Shown piece after piece: positions 25,158 through 33,473 of a stretch of 64,000 nucleotides of DNA. Each line of letters opens with the position of its first letter. The first letter of the stretch is position 1. The stretch is taken from the NCBI GenBank assembly GCA_963730535.1, contig CAVSRU010000012.1:496001-560000 (forward strand). Reading direction: 5' to 3'. The notes beneath the pieces were generated by a model. The model was not told the origin of the DNA. It did no database searches and saw only the letters and a list, made by a program, of their open reading frames with translations. The DNA comes from DASSUW01 sp963730535. Lineage in GTDB: Bacteria; Actinomycetota; Thermoleophilia; Solirubrobacterales; Solirubrobacteraceae. The position numbers were made by a program, and so were the translations under genes.

Positions 25158-26518
25158 CCCCCGTCCTTGAGCTCCTCGACGGCCGCCTGCACCTCCTTGG
25201 CGGCCGCTTCCGGGTCCTTCCCGCCGATCACATCCGCCACCGCATTGGCCACGGGCTGCTCCTCCGCCAGCTTGCCGACCAGCGCGCCCTGGCCCTGCGC
25301 GAACCCCCAGCGCTGGAAGTTCTGCACGCCCTCCCCCAGCGAGGCGATCGACGCCTCGGAGTAGAAGTCGGTCAACGGGGCCTTGCGGTCGATGCCGCTC
25401 TCGAGCGCGCCCCACGCCTTGGCGTACCGCTCGGGATCGTCCGCGTCGCCCGCGCGAACCGGGTACTTGCCCTGCGGCGAGAGCCCGAGCCAGCGCACGT
25501 ACCCGTCGCTCAGCATGTACTCGACGAGCCGCTCCGCCTCCTCCTTCGGGGCGTCGACCGTGATGTTGAACGTCGCCACGGAGCCGAACTGGCTCGGCTC
25601 GCCCGTCGATCCCGCGAGCGGGCCGACGAGGCCGCTGTTGCGCGCCAGGTAGGCCGGATCCTCCTTGCACTGCGGGCAGGTCGGCCGCGTCTCGTCGTTC
25701 AGGCCCGCCAGCCCGTCGAGCAGGAACGGCGACCAGAACAGCATCGCCGCGCGCCCCGAGAAGTAAGCGGCACGCGTGGAGTCCACGTCCTGGACGCCCT
25801 CGACCGAGTAGTCGTGCGCCAGCTCGGCGTACACGCGCAGCGCCTCCACGCACTCGGGCGAGTCGAACGTCACGTCCGCCGCGGCATCGACGAGCTGGCA
25901 CCCCTCGGCCAGCGCGAGGTGCTCGAACGTCTCGTGCGTGAACCCGTCACCCGGCGCCGTGGCGAGCGCGATGCCCGCCATCCCGTCGCCGTCGAGCTCC
26001 TTGGCGGCGGCCACGACGTCGCTGAGCGTCTGCGGCGCGTGGAGCCCTGCCTGGTCGAACAGGTCCTTGCGATAGATGAGCAGCTGCCCCCAGCCGTCGC
26101 TCGGCACGCCGACGGCGCGGCGATGGCTCGAGACGAGCTCGAGCGCGCGCTTCGAGAACGTCTCGCGGCCCAGCCGGTCGATGACCTCCTCGGCGGCGTC
26201 CGCGTCGAAGACGCCCTCGGCGGCATAGCGGTGCGCGTGCGGCATACCCGTCGACAGCACGACGTCGGGCAACGCGCCCTGCGCGCGCGCCTTGCGGATC
26301 ATCCGGGGCAGCCCGTCCTCGGGGATCGGCAGCTGCTCGGTCTTGATCCCCGTGGTGCGCGTGAAGTCGTCGAGGATCGCCTGCGTCGCGGCGAGGCGAT
26401 CCGGCTGGTGCTCGTGGTTCCAGACCGTGAGCGTCTCCCCGCTCAGCGGAACGGGATCGTCCTCGCCACAGCCGGCGGCGAGGACGACGACCAGCACCAC
26501 CAGTAGCCGGCGTCGCAT
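25154..26518 (-). CDS. Carbohydrate ABC transporter substrate-binding lipoprotein, copy 2
   Basis: The protein has 454 residues. A short lipoprotein signal ends at LAAGC (Cys17). The mature part is a maltose-binding-like cluster B receptor (GETLTVWNHEHQPDRLAAT, SDGWGQLLIYRKDLFDQAG, FWSPFLLDGLAGL, GSTGEPSQFGSVATFNI). It is closely similar along its length to the product of 29650-31050; both contain CPQC in the loop before LARNSGLVGP or its equivalent. It ends the transporter operon, but a TAGGGT box starting in the stop codon of the preceding glycosidase gene could give separate transcription. Confidence 0.86.
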   Translation of the reverse strand: MRRRLLVVLVVVLAAGCGEDDPVPLSGETLTVWNHEHQPDRLAATQAILDDFTRTTGIKTEQLPIPEDGLPRMIRKARAQGALPDVVLSTGMPHAHRYAAEGVFDADAAEEVIDRLGRETFSKRALELVSSHRRAVGVPSDGWGQLLIYRKDLFDQAGLHAPQTLSDVVAAAKELDGDGMAGIALATAPGDGFTHETFEHLALAEGCQLVDAAADVTFDSPECVEALRVYAELAHDYSVEGVQDVDSTRAAYFSGRAAMLFWSPFLLDGLAGLNDETRPTCPQCKEDPAYLARNSGLVGPLAGSTGEPSQFGSVATFNITVDAPKEEAERLVEYMLSDGYVRWLGLSPQGKYPVRAGDADDPERYAKAWGALESGIDRKAPLTDFYSEASIASLGEGVQNFQRWGFAQGQGALVGKLAEEQPVANAVADVIGGKDPEAAAKEVQAAVEELKDGG

Positions 26519-26527
26519 CGCATGCCG

Positions 26528-26533
26528 ACCCTA
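26528..26533 (-). promoter_or_regulatory. -10 box embedded in the glycosidase stop codon
   Basis: On the minus strand TAGGGT begins with the TAG stop of the upstream glycosidase gene; nine bases later is ATG 26518. This suggests an independent, nearly leaderless transcript for binding-protein copy 2. Confidence 0.35.
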
Positions 26534-27787
26534 ACCGACCTCCGGCAGCTCCTTCGAGTGCAGGATGTCGACGACCGCCGCGGCCGTCCACGAGAAGTCG
26601 TCGCTGCCCAGCCCCTCTCCGCTCAGCGGATCGAAGTACTCCCGCAGCCCGGCCGACTCGACGAGCTGGACCGTTCCCTCCTCGAGCCGGCGCGCCGGCT
26701 CCACGAGGTCGTGGCCGCGTAGGCCGCGCGCCAGCAGCCAGTTGAGGTTCGCCCACACCGGCCCGCGCCAGTAGCGGCGCCGGTCGAACGCCGGGTCGAG
26801 GAGGTCGAAGGACGCGACGCCGACGCCGCCGGGAGCCCAGAAGTGCGGGGACTCGAGGTCGCCGGCCAGGCGCCGGGCGACGGCGGCCGGCAGGTCGGGG
26901 TCGAGCAGCGGCGCGAGGGACCCGATCGTGCGCGGCTCGAGCAGCACCCCGGAGCGCAGGTCGCGCGCGCGGAACCGCTCGCCGTCCCACAGCCGCGAGC
27001 GGAGCGCTGACCCGATCCCCGCCGCGGCCTCGTGGTACAGCCCGGGGTCCTCCCCGACGCGCGCGGCGATCTCCGCCAGGGCGTGGGTCGACCACAGCCA
27101 GATCGCGTTGAACAGCGGGTCCTCGACGAGGAACTGGCTCTCGCCGTCGTCGGCATAGTCGGCGTCGCGGTAGACGCGCGCGAGGTGCACGAAGCGGTCG
27201 TACGCCGCGTCGCTCGGCCGCTCGCTGGGGTCGACGTGCCGCCGGTCCTGGCGCTCGTACGGCTCGACGCCGTGCGCCGGCAGCTCCACCGCCGCGAGCG
27301 GCGCGTCCCAGGCTGGGCTGTCGTCGAGCCCGGACTCCCAAGGGTGCACGATGGCCGCGAGGCCCCCGCCGCCGAGGTCGCGCCGCCCGGCCAGGTACTC
27401 GTGCTGGGCGACCAGGCGGTCGAACACCCGCCGCAGGAACGCGTCGCCGGCGCCACGCTCGGCGACCTCGAGCGCGGCCCGCGCGTGCAGCGGTGGCTGC
27501 GTGATCCCGGACGTGCGCCCGCCCCAGAACGCGGGGCCGGGGAAGTACGCGTCCTCGGGCACGTCCGGGTGGAAGACGATGTGCGGCACCCGCCCGTCGT
27601 CCCACTGGCCCGCCAGCAGCGACTCGAGCTCGGTCGCGGCCCGCGCGGGGTCGAGCCACGACCAGCCGATGGCGATGTACGCGGCGTCCCACCCCCACTG
27701 GTGCGGGTACTGGCGCCGGGACGGGACCGTGGAGGCTCCCGTCCAGTTCTGCGCCAGCACGGACTCCGCGCTGTCCGCGAGCGTCAT
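26531..27787 (-). CDS. MGH1/GH63-like glycoside hydrolase
   Basis: The protein has 418 residues from ATG 27787 (ATGA overlap with the permease stop). The (alpha/alpha)6 glucosidase character shows in YPHQWGWDAAYIAIGWSWLD near the N-terminus, VHPWESGLDDSPAWD, and YWRGPVWANLNWLLARGL near the C-terminus. These are features of the GH63 mannosylglycerate hydrolase/MGH1-type enzymes and trehalase-like relatives. It has no signal peptide, so it is cytoplasmic. Inside a sugar ABC operon it would hydrolyse the imported glycoside. A compatible-solute glycoside such as mannosylglycerate or glucosylglycerate is a plausible substrate but is inferred. Confidence 0.78.
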   Translation of the reverse strand: MTLADSAESVLAQNWTGASTVPSRRQYPHQWGWDAAYIAIGWSWLDPARAATELESLLAGQWDDGRVPHIVFHPDVPEDAYFPGPAFWGGRTSGITQPPLHARAALEVAERGAGDAFLRRVFDRLVAQHEYLAGRRDLGGGGLAAIVHPWESGLDDSPAWDAPLAAVELPAHGVEPYERQDRRHVDPSERPSDAAYDRFVHLARVYRDADYADDGESQFLVEDPLFNAIWLWSTHALAEIAARVGEDPGLYHEAAAGIGSALRSRLWDGERFRARDLRSGVLLEPRTIGSLAPLLDPDLPAAVARRLAGDLESPHFWAPGGVGVASFDLLDPAFDRRRYWRGPVWANLNWLLARGLRGHDLVEPARRLEEGTVQLVESAGLREYFDPLSGEGLGSDDFSWTAAAVVDILHSKELPEVG

Positions 27788-28662
27788 CCCTTCTCGGCGC
27801 CCCGCGTGAGCCCCTCGGTCATCAGCCGCTCGGCGAACAGGAACAGCACGATGATCGGCACGGTGAGGATCACCGAGCCGGCCATCAGCGTCGTCGCCGG
27901 CGTCTCGATGTTGGTGAGCTGGGACACGCCGAGCGACACCGTCCAGTTGTCGCGCTCCTCCTGAAGGAACAGCAGGGCGAACAGGAACTCGTTCCAGGCG
28001 ATCATGAACACGAACAGGCTGGTCGCGGCGATCGCCGGCACCGCCAGCGGCAGTGTGATCTTGCGGATGACCTGGAGCCGCGTGGCGCCGTCCACCTCCG
28101 CCGCCTCCTCGAGCGAGACCGGCACCGTGTCGAAGTAGTTCCGCAGCATGTAGACGCAGAGCGGCAGCGTCTGCGCGATGTAGACGATGACCAGCACCCA
28201 CAGCTCGCCGCGCAGCTCCAGCTTCGAGAAGGCCACGAACAGCGGGATGGCGAGCAGGATCGGCGGGAACAGGTAGACCGACAGGAACAGGAAGTGCACC
28301 GTGCGCTTGCCGAAGAACTCGAGCCGCGACACCGCATAGGCGCCGAGGACCGACACGGCGATCGTGACCACCACGGTCCCCAGGCCCAGCAGCGCCGAGT
28401 TGATCAGGAAGCGGACGAAGCCCAGTCCGCCGTCGTCCGTCGGCTTGAGGACGCGCTCGTACGCGTCGGTCGTGAGCTCGTCGAGCCCAATCCAGATCTG
28501 CCCCGGCGACTCGATGATCTCCGAGATCTCGCGCATCGAGAGCAGGACCATGTAGTAGAAGGGGAACAGCGCGATGAGCACGAAGAACGCGATCCCCAGC
28601 GGTCGCAGCACGCGCAGCGCCGCGACCTCGACGTGGTAGCGCGACCAGCGTTTGCGCCTCAT
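27784..28662 (-). CDS. Carbohydrate ABC transporter permease (MalG-type)
   Basis: The protein has 292 residues with six hydrophobic segments. The EAA loop reads SLEEAAEVDGATRLQVIRKI, followed by LPLAVPAIAATSLFVFM, which is the ATPase-contact helix of type I importers. The N-terminal FPFYYMVLLSMRE segment is typical of MalG-like subunits. It overlaps the MalF-type gene upstream (ATGA) and the glycosidase gene downstream (ATGA). No ATPase gene is present in the cluster, so a shared MsmK/UgpC-type ATPase encoded elsewhere is likely. Confidence 0.88.
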   Translation of the reverse strand: MRRKRWSRYHVEVAALRVLRPLGIAFFVLIALFPFYYMVLLSMREISEIIESPGQIWIGLDELTTDAYERVLKPTDDGGLGFVRFLINSALLGLGTVVVTIAVSVLGAYAVSRLEFFGKRTVHFLFLSVYLFPPILLAIPLFVAFSKLELRGELWVLVIVYIAQTLPLCVYMLRNYFDTVPVSLEEAAEVDGATRLQVIRKITLPLAVPAIAATSLFVFMIAWNEFLFALLFLQEERDNWTVSLGVSQLTNIETPATTLMAGSVILTVPIIVLFLFAERLMTEGLTRGAEKG

Positions 28663-29645
28663 GTCTCGCGGTCCCTCTCGCCGAAGAACTTGAGGTAGAC
28701 GAGCAGGAAGATGGCGAGCCAGGCAGCCATGAACATCGCGACCGCCGCCGACGCCCCGACGTCGTTGCGCGCCTGGAGCAGCGAGTAGACCTGGGTGGCG
28801 AGCACCTCGGTCCCCGCGCCTCCGCCCGTCAGCAGGTAGATCTCGTCGAACGCGTTGAACGTCCAGATGAAGCGCAGGACCGCGATCAGCGCGATCACGC
28901 CCATGAGCTGGGGCAGGATGATGTAGCGGAAGACCTGGGTCGGCGCCGCCCCGTCGACCCGCGCCGCCTCCTCGATGTCGGCCGGCACGGCCTGGAGCCG
29001 CGCGAGCAGGAACAGGAAGGCGAACGGGAACGACTTCCAGGCCTCGAAGAGGATGACCATGAGCAGGGCGGTCGGTACGCCGATGCTCAGCCCGAACAGG
29101 GTGATCGTGCCCTCCTCCTGGCTCAGGAACGGGATCGGCGAGTCCCAGCCCAGCAGGTCCGTCCCCACCGCATTGACGAAGCCGAGCTGCGGTGAGAGCA
29201 GCACCTGCCAGATGAACGCGATGGCCACCACCGGCGCCACGTACGGCAGCAGCAGCACGCCGCGGACGAAGCCCCGGCCGGGGAACGAGCGCCGCACGAG
29301 CAGCGCGGCGACGAGCCCGAGCACGACCGCCCCGAGCGTCCCGAAGACCGAGTAGACGAGCGTCGTGCGGGCCGCGGCCAGGAAGTCGGACGAGTTCAGC
29401 AGCAGGTCGTAGTTGCGCAGCGTGTAGTCGCCGCCGAGCACGTCGAGCCGGCGGATCTGGAGCAGCCGGATGCGCTGGAAGGAGAGGATCAGCGCCCAGA
29501 CGACCGGCAGCACCACCATCACGAGGACGACGATCACGGTCGGCGACACGAGCGCCACGCCGGCGCGCGAGTCGCGCCGCGCGCGGGTGTCCCACGCGCG
29601 GCGCCGGCTGCGTGGCGCAGCCTCGACAGGGACGGGAGCGTCCAC
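28659..29645 (-). CDS. Carbohydrate ABC transporter permease (MalF-type)
   Basis: The protein has 328 residues. An N-terminal arginine-rich cytoplasmic tail precedes six hydrophobic segments beginning VSPTVIVVLVMVVLPVVWAL. The EAA loop is visible as IEEAARVDGAAPTQVFRYI followed by LPQLMGVIALIAVL. It pairs with the MalG-type subunit to form the membrane channel. The gene begins four bases after the stop of binding-protein copy 1, so binding protein 1, both permeases and the glycosidase form one transcription unit. Confidence 0.88.
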   Translation of the reverse strand: MDAPVPVEAAPRSRRRAWDTRARRDSRAGVALVSPTVIVVLVMVVLPVVWALILSFQRIRLLQIRRLDVLGGDYTLRNYDLLLNSSDFLAAARTTLVYSVFGTLGAVVLGLVAALLVRRSFPGRGFVRGVLLLPYVAPVVAIAFIWQVLLSPQLGFVNAVGTDLLGWDSPIPFLSQEEGTITLFGLSIGVPTALLMVILFEAWKSFPFAFLFLLARLQAVPADIEEAARVDGAAPTQVFRYIILPQLMGVIALIAVLRFIWTFNAFDEIYLLTGGGAGTEVLATQVYSLLQARNDVGASAAVAMFMAAWLAIFLLVYLKFFGERDRET

Positions 29646-29649
29646 CGTC

Positions 29650-31050
29650 CTACTCCAGACCGGCCTTGAGCTCCTCGGTGGTCTCCTGTACCTCCTTGGC
29701 AGCGTCCGCCGGGTCCTTGCCGCCGATCACGTCCGACACGGCGTTGGCCACGGGCTGCTCACCCGACAGCGCGCCGACCAGCGCCCCCTGGCCCTGGGCG
29801 AACCCCCAGCGCTGGAACTGCTCGACGCCCTCACCGAGTGAGGCGAGCGACTCCTTGGAGTAGAACTGGCTCAACGGCGCCTTCTTGTCCACCCCGCTCT
29901 CGAGCTCGGCCCATGCCTTCTTGAACTTCTCGGGGTCCTCCGAGTCGCCCAAGCGGACCGGGTACTTGCCCTGGGGCGAGAGCCCGAGCCAGCGCACGTA
30001 GCCGTCGCCCATCATGAACTCGACGAGCTTCTGGGCGTCCTCCGTCGGCGCGTCGATCGTGATGTTGAACGTCGCGACCGAACCGAACTGGCTCGGCTCG
30101 CCGGTCGAGCCGGCCAGCGGGCCTACGAGGCCGCTGTTCTTTGCCAGGTACGCCACGTCCTTCTTGCACTGCGGGCACGTCGGCTTGGTGTCGTTGCGCA
30201 GCCCGGCCATGCCGTCGAGCAGGAACGGCGACCAGAACATCATCGCGGCGCGCCCTGCGAAGTACGTCGCTCGCGTGGAGTCGACGTCCTGGGCGCCCGT
30301 GACCGAGTAATTCTTGGCGAGGTCGCCGTACCAGCGCAGGGCCTCGACGCACTCGGGCGAGTCGAAGGTCACCTCGCCGGCGTCGTCGGTGAGCTGGCAG
30401 CCCTGGGCGAGCGCGATGTGCTCGAACGTCTCGGCCGTGAACCCGTCGCCCGCTGCCGTGGCGAGCGTGATGCCCACCGTGCCGTCGCCGTTGAGCTCCT
30501 CGGCGGCCGCCTGCACGTCGTCGAGCGTCTGCGGCGCGTCGAGGCCCGCCTCGTCGAACAGGTCCTTGCGGTAGATCAGCAGCTGGCCCCAGCCGTCGCT
30601 CGGCACGCCGGTCGCCACGCCGTCGCGGCTCACGAGGTCGAGGGCCTTCTTCGAGAACGTGTCCGGCCCCAGGTTGTCGACCACCGCCTGGGCCGCCTCG
30701 GAGTCGAAGATCTCCTCGGCGGCGTACTGGTGCGACTGCGCCGTCGGCGTGGCGAGCACCACATCCGGGAGCTCGTCGGCCGCTGCGGCGTTCGTCATCA
30801 GGGTCGCCAACTGGTCCTCGGGCACCGCGACCTGCTTGGTCTTGATCCCCGTCTTCTGTGTGAACTCGTCGAGGATCGCCTGGGTGGCGGCCATCCGGTC
30901 GGGCTGGAACTCGTTGTTCCACACGGTCAGGGTCTCGCCGCTCGCCGAGCCGCCGCCCCCGCCGCCGTCGTCGTCGTCGTCACCGCCACACCCGACCGCC
31001 ACCACGGCGGCCACCGCCAGCATCGCCGGTATTGCCCATCGCGTTCTCAC
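29650..31050 (-). CDS. Carbohydrate ABC transporter substrate-binding lipoprotein, copy 1
   Basis: The protein has 466 residues from GTG 31050, preceded by a strong AGGAGGAGGGG ribosome binding site. The lipobox is VAVGC (Cys21), followed by a long Asp/Gly/Ser linker. The receptor domain is colinear with copy 2 at 25154-26518 (ETLTVWNNEFQPDRMAAT, SDGWGQLLIYRKDLFDEAG, GSTGEPSQFGSVATFNI). Both share CPQC, a possible disulfide or metal site unusual in this family. It is the first transporter gene of the operon, four bases inside the dehydrogenase stop. It delivers a carbohydrate, perhaps a glycoside, to the two permeases. Confidence 0.88.
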   Translation of the reverse strand: MRTRWAIPAMLAVAAVVAVGCGGDDDDDGGGGGGSASGETLTVWNNEFQPDRMAATQAILDEFTQKTGIKTKQVAVPEDQLATLMTNAAAADELPDVVLATPTAQSHQYAAEEIFDSEAAQAVVDNLGPDTFSKKALDLVSRDGVATGVPSDGWGQLLIYRKDLFDEAGLDAPQTLDDVQAAAEELNGDGTVGITLATAAGDGFTAETFEHIALAQGCQLTDDAGEVTFDSPECVEALRWYGDLAKNYSVTGAQDVDSTRATYFAGRAAMMFWSPFLLDGMAGLRNDTKPTCPQCKKDVAYLAKNSGLVGPLAGSTGEPSQFGSVATFNITIDAPTEDAQKLVEFMMGDGYVRWLGLSPQGKYPVRLGDSEDPEKFKKAWAELESGVDKKAPLSQFYSKESLASLGEGVEQFQRWGFAQGQGALVGALSGEQPVANAVSDVIGGKDPADAAKEVQETTEELKAGLE

Positions 31051-32132
31051 CGCGCCCCTCCTCCTGGATCGAAGCCGTTGTAAGTCAGTGCCACCTTCAC
31101 CGCTTCCCTGGGGTTCTCGTCGAGCCAGGCGTACGCCTCGACCGCCTGCTCGAAGGGGAACCGCCGGACCGGCAGCTCGTCGACCCGCAGGATGCTCGCG
31201 TCGAGCAGGTCCACGACCGTCCGCATGACGCGCGCGCGGTCCCAGCCGGGGCCGGAGCGATGCGGAGCACCCCACGCGCCCATGCTCGAGACCATGTCGA
31301 GCCGGTTGTGGTGCCACTCCTCGCCCAGTCGCAGCTGCGGCGCGCCGCCCTGGTAGAAGCCGACCGTCACCACGGTGCCGCCGAGGGCGACGGCCGCGAC
31401 CGCGTCGTGCAGGCCGGCCGCGCTGCCGGACGTCTCGATCGCCGTGTCCACCCCGCGCCCGGCGCGCTTGATCGCCGCTCCCGCCCCGTCCTGCTCCGCG
31501 CTTGGGTCGATCGCGGCGTGGGCGCCGAGCTGGAGGGCGAGCCTGCGCCGGCTCTCGACCGGGTCGACGGCGGTGACGTGCGCCGCGCCCGCCAGCCGGG
31601 CCATCTGCACGGTCAGCAGCCCGATCGCGCCGAGGCCGACCACCGCCACGTGGTCGCCCAGCTTGAGCCGCGCGTCGTGGACGGCGACGAGCGCGACCGC
31701 GCCGAGGCTCACGAACAGGGCCCACGGCGGCGGGTCGGTCGTCGGGAGCTTGACGATGGGATAGGCGGCGCGGGCCTGGGCGTCGAGGTCGAGCACCGCG
31801 ATCTCGGCGTGCGGCGCCCCGGCGTGGACGAGGTCGCCGGCCCGGAGCTCGCCGACCGCGCTGCCGACCGCGTCGACGCGACCCACCAGCTCGTAGCCGA
31901 GAGGCGCCGGATACAGCGGCCGCGGCGGGTCGGGCCGAACGAAGGCGCGCAGCTCGCGGTCGAACTCGCGCTCGGCGAAGGCGGAGCTGCCCCGGTAGAG
32001 GCTGAGCTCGGTCCCGAGGCTCACGCCGCTGATGAGCGCCCGCACGCGGACGTCGCGCGGCCCGAGATCCGGCGTGTCCTCCTCGCGCAGCCGCAGCGAG
32101 CGTGGTCCTTCGAGCACGAGCGCCCGAGGCAC
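31047..32132 (-). CDS. Medium-chain (zinc-type) alcohol/sugar dehydrogenase
   Basis: The protein has 361 residues. The GroES-like N-terminal domain has GVSLGTELSLYRG and PLGYELVGRVDAVG; the Rossmann motif is VAVVGLGAIGLLTVQMA (cofactor domain about 160-290). The four-cysteine structural zinc lobe of classical alcohol dehydrogenases is absent, as in BchC-like and some sorbitol-dehydrogenase-like relatives. It leads the carbohydrate operon, with the binding-protein start inside its stop (GTGA), and lies divergent to ROK regulator copy 2, 144 bases away. It probably oxidises a sugar alcohol or glycoside product. Confidence 0.82.
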   Translation of the reverse strand: MPRALVLEGPRSLRLREEDTPDLGPRDVRVRALISGVSLGTELSLYRGSSAFAEREFDRELRAFVRPDPPRPLYPAPLGYELVGRVDAVGSAVGELRAGDLVHAGAPHAEIAVLDLDAQARAAYPIVKLPTTDPPPWALFVSLGAVALVAVHDARLKLGDHVAVVGLGAIGLLTVQMARLAGAAHVTAVDPVESRRRLALQLGAHAAIDPSAEQDGAGAAIKRAGRGVDTAIETSGSAAGLHDAVAAVALGGTVVTVGFYQGGAPQLRLGEEWHHNRLDMVSSMGAWGAPHRSGPGWDRARVMRTVVDLLDASILRVDELPVRRFPFEQAVEAYAWLDENPREAVKVALTYNGFDPGGGAR

Positions 32133-32197
32133 TCGGCGATCCTCCTCCCGGGTTCGTGGGGCGCGGCGAGCGTAAACAACCTCTCGATGCCGTGCAA

Positions 32198-32239
32198 GCA
32201 GAAGGTTCCCCTCAAGTGCGTGACAGGGCGAACTTCTGC
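32198..32239. promoter_or_regulatory. Inverted repeat between ROK copy 2 and the sugar operon
   Basis: GCAGAAG (32198-32204) and CTTCTGC (32233-32239) form a 7-bp inverted repeat in the divergent promoter region. It is a candidate operator for the ROK regulator. Confidence 0.3.
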
Positions 32240-32262
32240 GTAACGGTCACGCGCAAGTCAGG

Positions 32263-32268
32263 TAGGGT
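32263..32268 (+). promoter_or_regulatory. -10 box of ROK regulator copy 2
   Basis: TAGGGT followed by eight bases and ATG 32277. This supports ATG 32277 over the in-frame GTG at 32271, which is only two bases from the box. Confidence 0.4.
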
Positions 32269-32276
32269 TCGTGACC

Positions 32277-33473
32277 ATGGCCACCGTGCCTTTGTCCGTG
32301 CCGGTCTCCGCGGGGGGCGTGCTGCGGCTGATCCGGGAGGGCCATGCCGTCACGCGAACCGATGTCATGGACGTCACGGGGCTCTCCCGCTCGACGGTCA
32401 TGCAGCGGCTCGCGGTCCTGCTCTCCGCGGGGCTGGTGGTCGAGTCGCCCGAGGCCGGCCCGTCCAGCGGCGGGCGCCGGCCGGCGGCACTCAGCTTCAA
32501 CGAGGGGATGGGCGTCGTGCTCGCCTGCGACCTCGGCGCCCGCCATGGCCGCCTGGCGGTGTGCGACCTCGCGGGCGAGTCGCTGGCCGAGCGCGAGCAG
32601 CCGATCCGCATCGCCGACGGCCCCGAGCCCGTGCTCGAGTGGGTCGCCGGGCGCTTCGACGAGCTGCTCGCCGAGACGGGTCGCGGTCGAGACGACGTGC
32701 TGGCCACGGCGATCGACGTGCCGGGGCCGGTCGACTTCGCGTCGGGGCGGCCCGTCAACCCGCCGATCATGCCGGGCTGGGACGGCTATCCGGTCGCGCG
32801 CCACCTGCGGGAGCGGTTCGGGGCGCCCGCCCTGCTCGAGCGCGACGTCCACGCGATGGCGCTCGGCGAGCACCGGCGCCACTGGCGCGACCTCTCCCAC
32901 TTCGTGTTCGTCAAGGTCGCGACGGGGATCGGCGCGGGCATCATCTCGGACGGCGAGCTGCTCCGCGGCAACCACGGACGGGCCGGCGACATCGGCCACA
33001 TCCGGGCCATCCGCGAGTCCGACATCATGTGCTCGTGCGGGAACCGGGGCTGCGTCGCCGTGCTGGCCTCGGGCGGCGCGCTCGTCCGCCAGCTCGCCGA
33101 CGAGGGGTTCGACGTCTCCTCGCCGGCCGACGTGGTCGACCTCGTGCGCCGCGGCCGCGCCGTGCCGATGAACCACGTGCGTGAGGCGGGGCGCGTGCTC
33201 GGCGCCGCCCTGGCCGCCGTGGTCAGCGTCGTCGCTCCGACGGCGATCGTGGTCGGCGGACAGCTGGCGGACGCCTCCGAGCCGCTCCTGGCCGGCATCC
33301 GCGAGAGCGTCTACCAGCGCGCCTCGGCGCTCGCGACCCGCGAGCTGCGGATCGTCACGAGCCGCCTGGGCCCGCGGGCCGGCGTGGTCGGCGCCACGAC
33401 GCTCGCCCTCGAGCATGTGCTCGAGCCGGCCAACGTCGACGCGCTGCTCGCGGCGCGCGGCCTCGCCGCGTGA
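32277..33473 (+). CDS. ROK-family transcriptional regulator, copy 2
   Basis: The protein has 398 residues. The winged HTH (about residues 10-65) includes VTRTDVMDVTGLSRSTVMQR. The ROK fold follows, with ACDLGARHGRLAV, GIGAGIISDGELLRG, AGDIGHI and the zinc motif CSCGNRGCVAV. Canonical ROK proteins have Glu after the last Cys-x pair (GCxE); here the position is Ala-Val, so sugar-kinase-type binding may be altered. It is divergent from the dehydrogenase-ABC-glycosidase operon and overlaps the TIM-barrel gene by one base (TGATG). It probably represses the divergent operon until a sugar ligand appears. Confidence 0.87.
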   Translation: MATVPLSVPVSAGGVLRLIREGHAVTRTDVMDVTGLSRSTVMQRLAVLLSAGLVVESPEAGPSSGGRRPAALSFNEGMGVVLACDLGARHGRLAVCDLAGESLAEREQPIRIADGPEPVLEWVAGRFDELLAETGRGRDDVLATAIDVPGPVDFASGRPVNPPIMPGWDGYPVARHLRERFGAPALLERDVHAMALGEHRRHWRDLSHFVFVKVATGIGAGIISDGELLRGNHGRAGDIGHIRAIRESDIMCSCGNRGCVAVLASGGALVRQLADEGFDVSSPADVVDLVRRGRAVPMNHVREAGRVLGAALAAVVSVVAPTAIVVGGQLADASEPLLAGIRESVYQRASALATRELRIVTSRLGPRAGVVGATTLALEHVLEPANVDALLAARGLAA

